From: Acetobacter sp. CAG:977
Lineage (GTDB): Bacteria > Pseudomonadota > Alphaproteobacteria > CAAGCB01 > CAG-977
DNA length: 8,005 bases
Direction of reading: 5' to 3'
Assembly (NCBI GenBank): GCA_000434295.1
Contig: HF994933.1
Coordinates: forward strand, 32,934-40,938
Shown: one piece after another, positions 5,912-8,005 of the stretch
How positions within the stretch are numbered: position 1 is the stretch's first letter
Layout: each line of letters opens with the position of its first letter
Made by a program: the position numbers and the translations under genes
Notes under the pieces: generated by a model
Seen by the model: only the letters and a program-made list of their open reading frames with translations
Database searches by the model: none
Told to the model about the DNA's origin: nothing

Positions 5912-6880
5912 ATGCCCGAAATTTCGGTTATTATGCCTGTGTACAATGCGGAAAAGTATTTGGCTCAGGCTTTGGATTGCCTGAAAAATCAAACTTTTAA
6001 AGACTTTGAAGCCGTTTGCATCAATGACGGATCGACGGATTCGTCTTTAGACATTTTGAACCGTTATGCGCAAGAGGATTCAAGGTTTAAAGTATATACT
6101 CAGCCGAATTCGGGGCAGAGCGGCGGACGCAATACGGGACTGGACAAAGCGGCGGGAAACTTTTTCGTATTTATGGACAACGACGATTTGATGCATCCGC
6201 AGGCTTTGGAATTTTTAATTCGCGAACAAAAACGTTCGGGGGCTCAAATCGTTTGTCATTCTCATCGCCGAATACCGCAGGACGGAACGTTGGATCCGTA
6301 TGCGAAGGACGAAGAATTTAAGCCCGGCAGATTTTTTGATCCGTTTCCCGCGATGTGCCGCAAAAAAATCAGCATTATGCCGTGGTCAAAGCTTTATGAT
6401 CGGGCGTTGTTTGACGGCTTTCGTTTCCCGAAAGTCCCGCTGGGGGAAGATTACTATACGACGTCGGTTATTTTTTCAAAGGCGACGAAAGTTTCCGTAT
6501 TAAAGAACCGTTTTTATTTCCACCGCCAGTTTCCGCAATCGCAAAGCGGGACGGTAACGCCGCAAAAGGCGTCCAGCGTATTTAACGTTGCGCGGACTCT
6601 TTTGGATTATTTTGAGGCTCATCCGCTTTCAAAAAGGGATTTTCGTCTGTTTCGGGAATATTCGGCGCGTTATCAGCTTTACGGCGTTTTTATTGCGGCG
6701 GTGCGCCAAAACAATAAAGACGTGCTGGATACCTTTATTGAAGAATGGAAACGCACGCAACCGCGCATTTCGACGTCGGATTTGACGGCGGGCAAACGTT
6801 TGGTCGTTTCATTGGCTGTCGGCGGACATTCGGATTTGTCGCTCGGGCTTTACAAGTTTTTGGAAAAGATAAAGGTCTGA
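5912..6880 (+). CDS. Family 2 glycosyltransferase (GT-A)
   Basis: Transfers a sugar from an activated nucleotide donor during cytoplasmic assembly of a surface glycan. The 322-residue protein opens with SVIMPVYN at 5-12. VCINDGSTD at 35-43 carries the nucleotide-binding aspartate, SGQSGGRNTGLD at 67-78 follows, and FMDNDD at 87-92 is the metal-binding DxD motif. WSKLYDRALF is at 158-167. GEDYYT at 178-183 holds the likely catalytic-base region. The remaining C-terminal 130 residues are not recognisable beyond being helical-looking. There is no membrane segment. The ATG follows the previous stop after a single base and has only a purine-rich stretch upstream, suggesting coupled translation. 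Linkage and sugar cannot be read from the sequence. Confidence 0.92.
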   Translation: MPEISVIMPVYNAEKYLAQALDCLKNQTFKDFEAVCINDGSTDSSLDILNRYAQEDSRFKVYTQPNSGQSGGRNTGLDKAAGNFFVFMDNDDLMHPQALEFLIREQKRSGAQIVCHSHRRIPQDGTLDPYAKDEEFKPGRFFDPFPAMCRKKISIMPWSKLYDRALFDGFRFPKVPLGEDYYTTSVIFSKATKVSVLKNRFYFHRQFPQSQSGTVTPQKASSVFNVARTLLDYFEAHPLSKRDFRLFREYSARYQLYGVFIAAVRQNNKDVLDTFIEEWKRTQPRISTSDLTAGKRLVVSLAVGGHSDLSLGLYKFLEKIKV

Positions 6881-6881
6881 C

Positions 6882-7940
6882 ATGAAAATAGCGAACGTTT
6901 TTTTGGGTAAAACTCTGGGCGGGATTGAGCAGGCTTTTTTGGATTATACGCAGGCGCTGCGTTTAAAAGGCTATGACGTTGTCGATTTCGTACACAAAGA
7001 CGGCTTGCTTAAAGACAAAATTCCGCTTGAAGTCAGAAAGCGCGAGCTTCCGTTCAGGAAACGCTCGCCCGTTACGTTTTATTATTTGTTTCAGACGGTA
7101 AAGTCTGAAAAGCCCGATTTGATATTGGTTCACTATAAAAACAGTCTGGGCATGTTTCGTCTGATCGGGAAAATATCAGGCATTCCCGTTGTCGGGGTGG
7201 CGCATAATCCGAAAACGAAACATATCATCAAATCTGACTTTATTTTTTCGATTACGGAATATCAGCGTCGGATTTTTATTGAAGCGGGGTATCCGTCGGA
7301 CAGAATTTTTGTTGTTCCGAACATGATTGACGCCGACGAGCCGTTTAAGGCATTTGACGGTTTTCAAAATCCTCCCGTTATCGGCGCAATCGGGCGTTTT
7401 GATCCGATGAAGGGGTTTGACACGTTTGTCGAAGCTTTGGGAATTTTAAAAAAGAAAGGGATTAAATTTCGGGCGAAGATTGCGGGAGCGGCGAACAAAT
7501 CATACGAGGACTTTTATAAAAAGGTTCTGGATTTGATTTCTCAAAATCATTTGGAAGAAGACATAGAACTTTCGGGATGGACGGACGACAAGAAATCTTT
7601 TTACGAAGGGTTGGATATATTTGTGATGCCTTCAAACTTTGAACCGTTCGGAATAGTCGTTTTGGAAGCGCTAAAATATTCGCGTCCGACAGTTTCTTCG
7701 ACGGCGGAAGGGCCTTTGGAAATCTTTTCGGGAACCGACGCGGCGGTTATGTTTGAAAAGGGAAATGCAAAGGCTTTGGCGGACGCATTGGAAAAGCTGT
7801 TGTCGGATTTGCCTTTGGCGGCGAAATGTGCCGAAAAAGGGTGGCATCTTCTTAAGGAGCGCTATGATTTAAGAACGTCCGGCGCCGCGACGTTGGATAA
7901 AGCTGTTTCATCCGTATTTAAGCAGCTTGGCAAAGCATAG
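6882..7940 (+). CDS. Family 4-like glycosyltransferase (GT-B)
   Basis: A 352-residue retaining-type glycosyltransferase with two Rossmann-like domains. The N-terminal acceptor domain has the glycine pair at 13-14 (LGGIEQAF). It continues through VGVAHNP at 104-110 and a SITEYQRRIF segment. The donor domain starts near 165 with IGAIGRFDPMKGFD at 167-180, whose R172 and K177 are the usual phosphate contacts. The EPFGIVVLE stretch at 254-262 gives the E-x7-E motif (E254, E262). TAEGPLE at 274-280 closes the donor site. AAAGG, 6 bases before the ATG, is the ribosome site, and only 1 base separates it from the preceding stop. It is the last gene of the block in this window. Rhamnosyl, mannosyl and glucosyl transferases all share this architecture, so the donor is uncertain; the adjacent rhamnose genes favour rhamnose by context only. 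Confidence 0.92.
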   Translation: MKIANVFLGKTLGGIEQAFLDYTQALRLKGYDVVDFVHKDGLLKDKIPLEVRKRELPFRKRSPVTFYYLFQTVKSEKPDLILVHYKNSLGMFRLIGKISGIPVVGVAHNPKTKHIIKSDFIFSITEYQRRIFIEAGYPSDRIFVVPNMIDADEPFKAFDGFQNPPVIGAIGRFDPMKGFDTFVEALGILKKKGIKFRAKIAGAANKSYEDFYKKVLDLISQNHLEEDIELSGWTDDKKSFYEGLDIFVMPSNFEPFGIVVLEALKYSRPTVSSTAEGPLEIFSGTDAAVMFEKGNAKALADALEKLLSDLPLAAKCAEKGWHLLKERYDLRTSGAATLDKAVSSVFKQLGKA

Positions 7941-7953
7941 AGTCGTTTTATTT

Positions 7954-7979
7954 AACCCGAATAAAAATAACGGTTTTTT
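7954..7979 (+). terminator. Weak possible terminator after the glycosyltransferase block
   Basis: AACC(C)G at 7954-7959 can pair with CGGTT at 7971-7975 around an 11-base A-rich loop, with one C bulged, and six T residues follow at 7974-7979. The stem is short and the loop large, so this is a marginal call. The position, 14 bases after the last stop codon, is its main support. Confidence 0.22.
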
Positions 7980-8005
7980 AGTGGGCAAAAAATGCCTATT
8001 GCGTT

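Noticed and set aside
7984..7996. GGCA-AAAAA-TGCC hairpin near the right edge
   Set aside because: A 4-base stem with no T-run next to it is expected by chance, and the surrounding sequence is cut by the window.

Overview
The window is a piece of bacterial chromosome carrying the left part of a surface-polysaccharide locus. It reads as Gram-negative: a complete dTDP-L-rhamnose pathway is followed by glycosyltransferases, packed head to tail with overlaps and gaps of 1-24 bases. By eye the base composition is mid-range. Codon use is uniform across the genes: threonine is mostly ACG, with many GCG, GAA and TTT codons. TGA is used as a normal stop. The gene content and the leucine-rich-repeat neighbour would suit an uncultured, host-associated (alpha)proteobacterium, but that is a guess; no rRNA or other taxonomic marker is present.

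Layout. Two genes read leftward. At 1-741 is the N-terminal 247 codons of a leucine-rich-repeat protein, cut by the window edge. At 798-1745 is a small FAD-dependent oxidoreductase of the GltD/PreT type that has lost or altered several expected elements. A 108-base divergent intergenic region (1746-1853) separates them from seven rightward genes. These are rmlA (1854-2741), rmlC (2760-3299), rmlD (3290-4111), rmlB (4093-5109), a StrF-like putative glycosyltransferase (5134-5910), a GT-A family 2 glycosyltransferase (5912-6880) and a GT-B family 4-like glycosyltransferase (6882-7940). The last 65 bases hold no gene and at most a weak terminator. No intergenic stretch exceeds 108 bases, and I see no tRNA, rRNA, CRISPR array, insertion sequence or phage gene.

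How the genes work together. RmlA, RmlB, RmlC and RmlD convert glucose-1-phosphate and dTTP to dTDP-L-rhamnose. The three transferases downstream probably build a rhamnose-containing oligosaccharide on a lipid carrier or lipid A core. No flippase, polymerase, ligase or ABC exporter is visible, so the export system must lie elsewhere. The leftward pair is a separate unit and nothing in the sequence ties it to glycan synthesis.

The rightward block is ordinary in content. The less ordinary parts are the degenerate oxidoreductase, the leucine-rich-repeat protein and the StrF-like transferase. I do not see convincing evidence of a wholly new multi-gene system.
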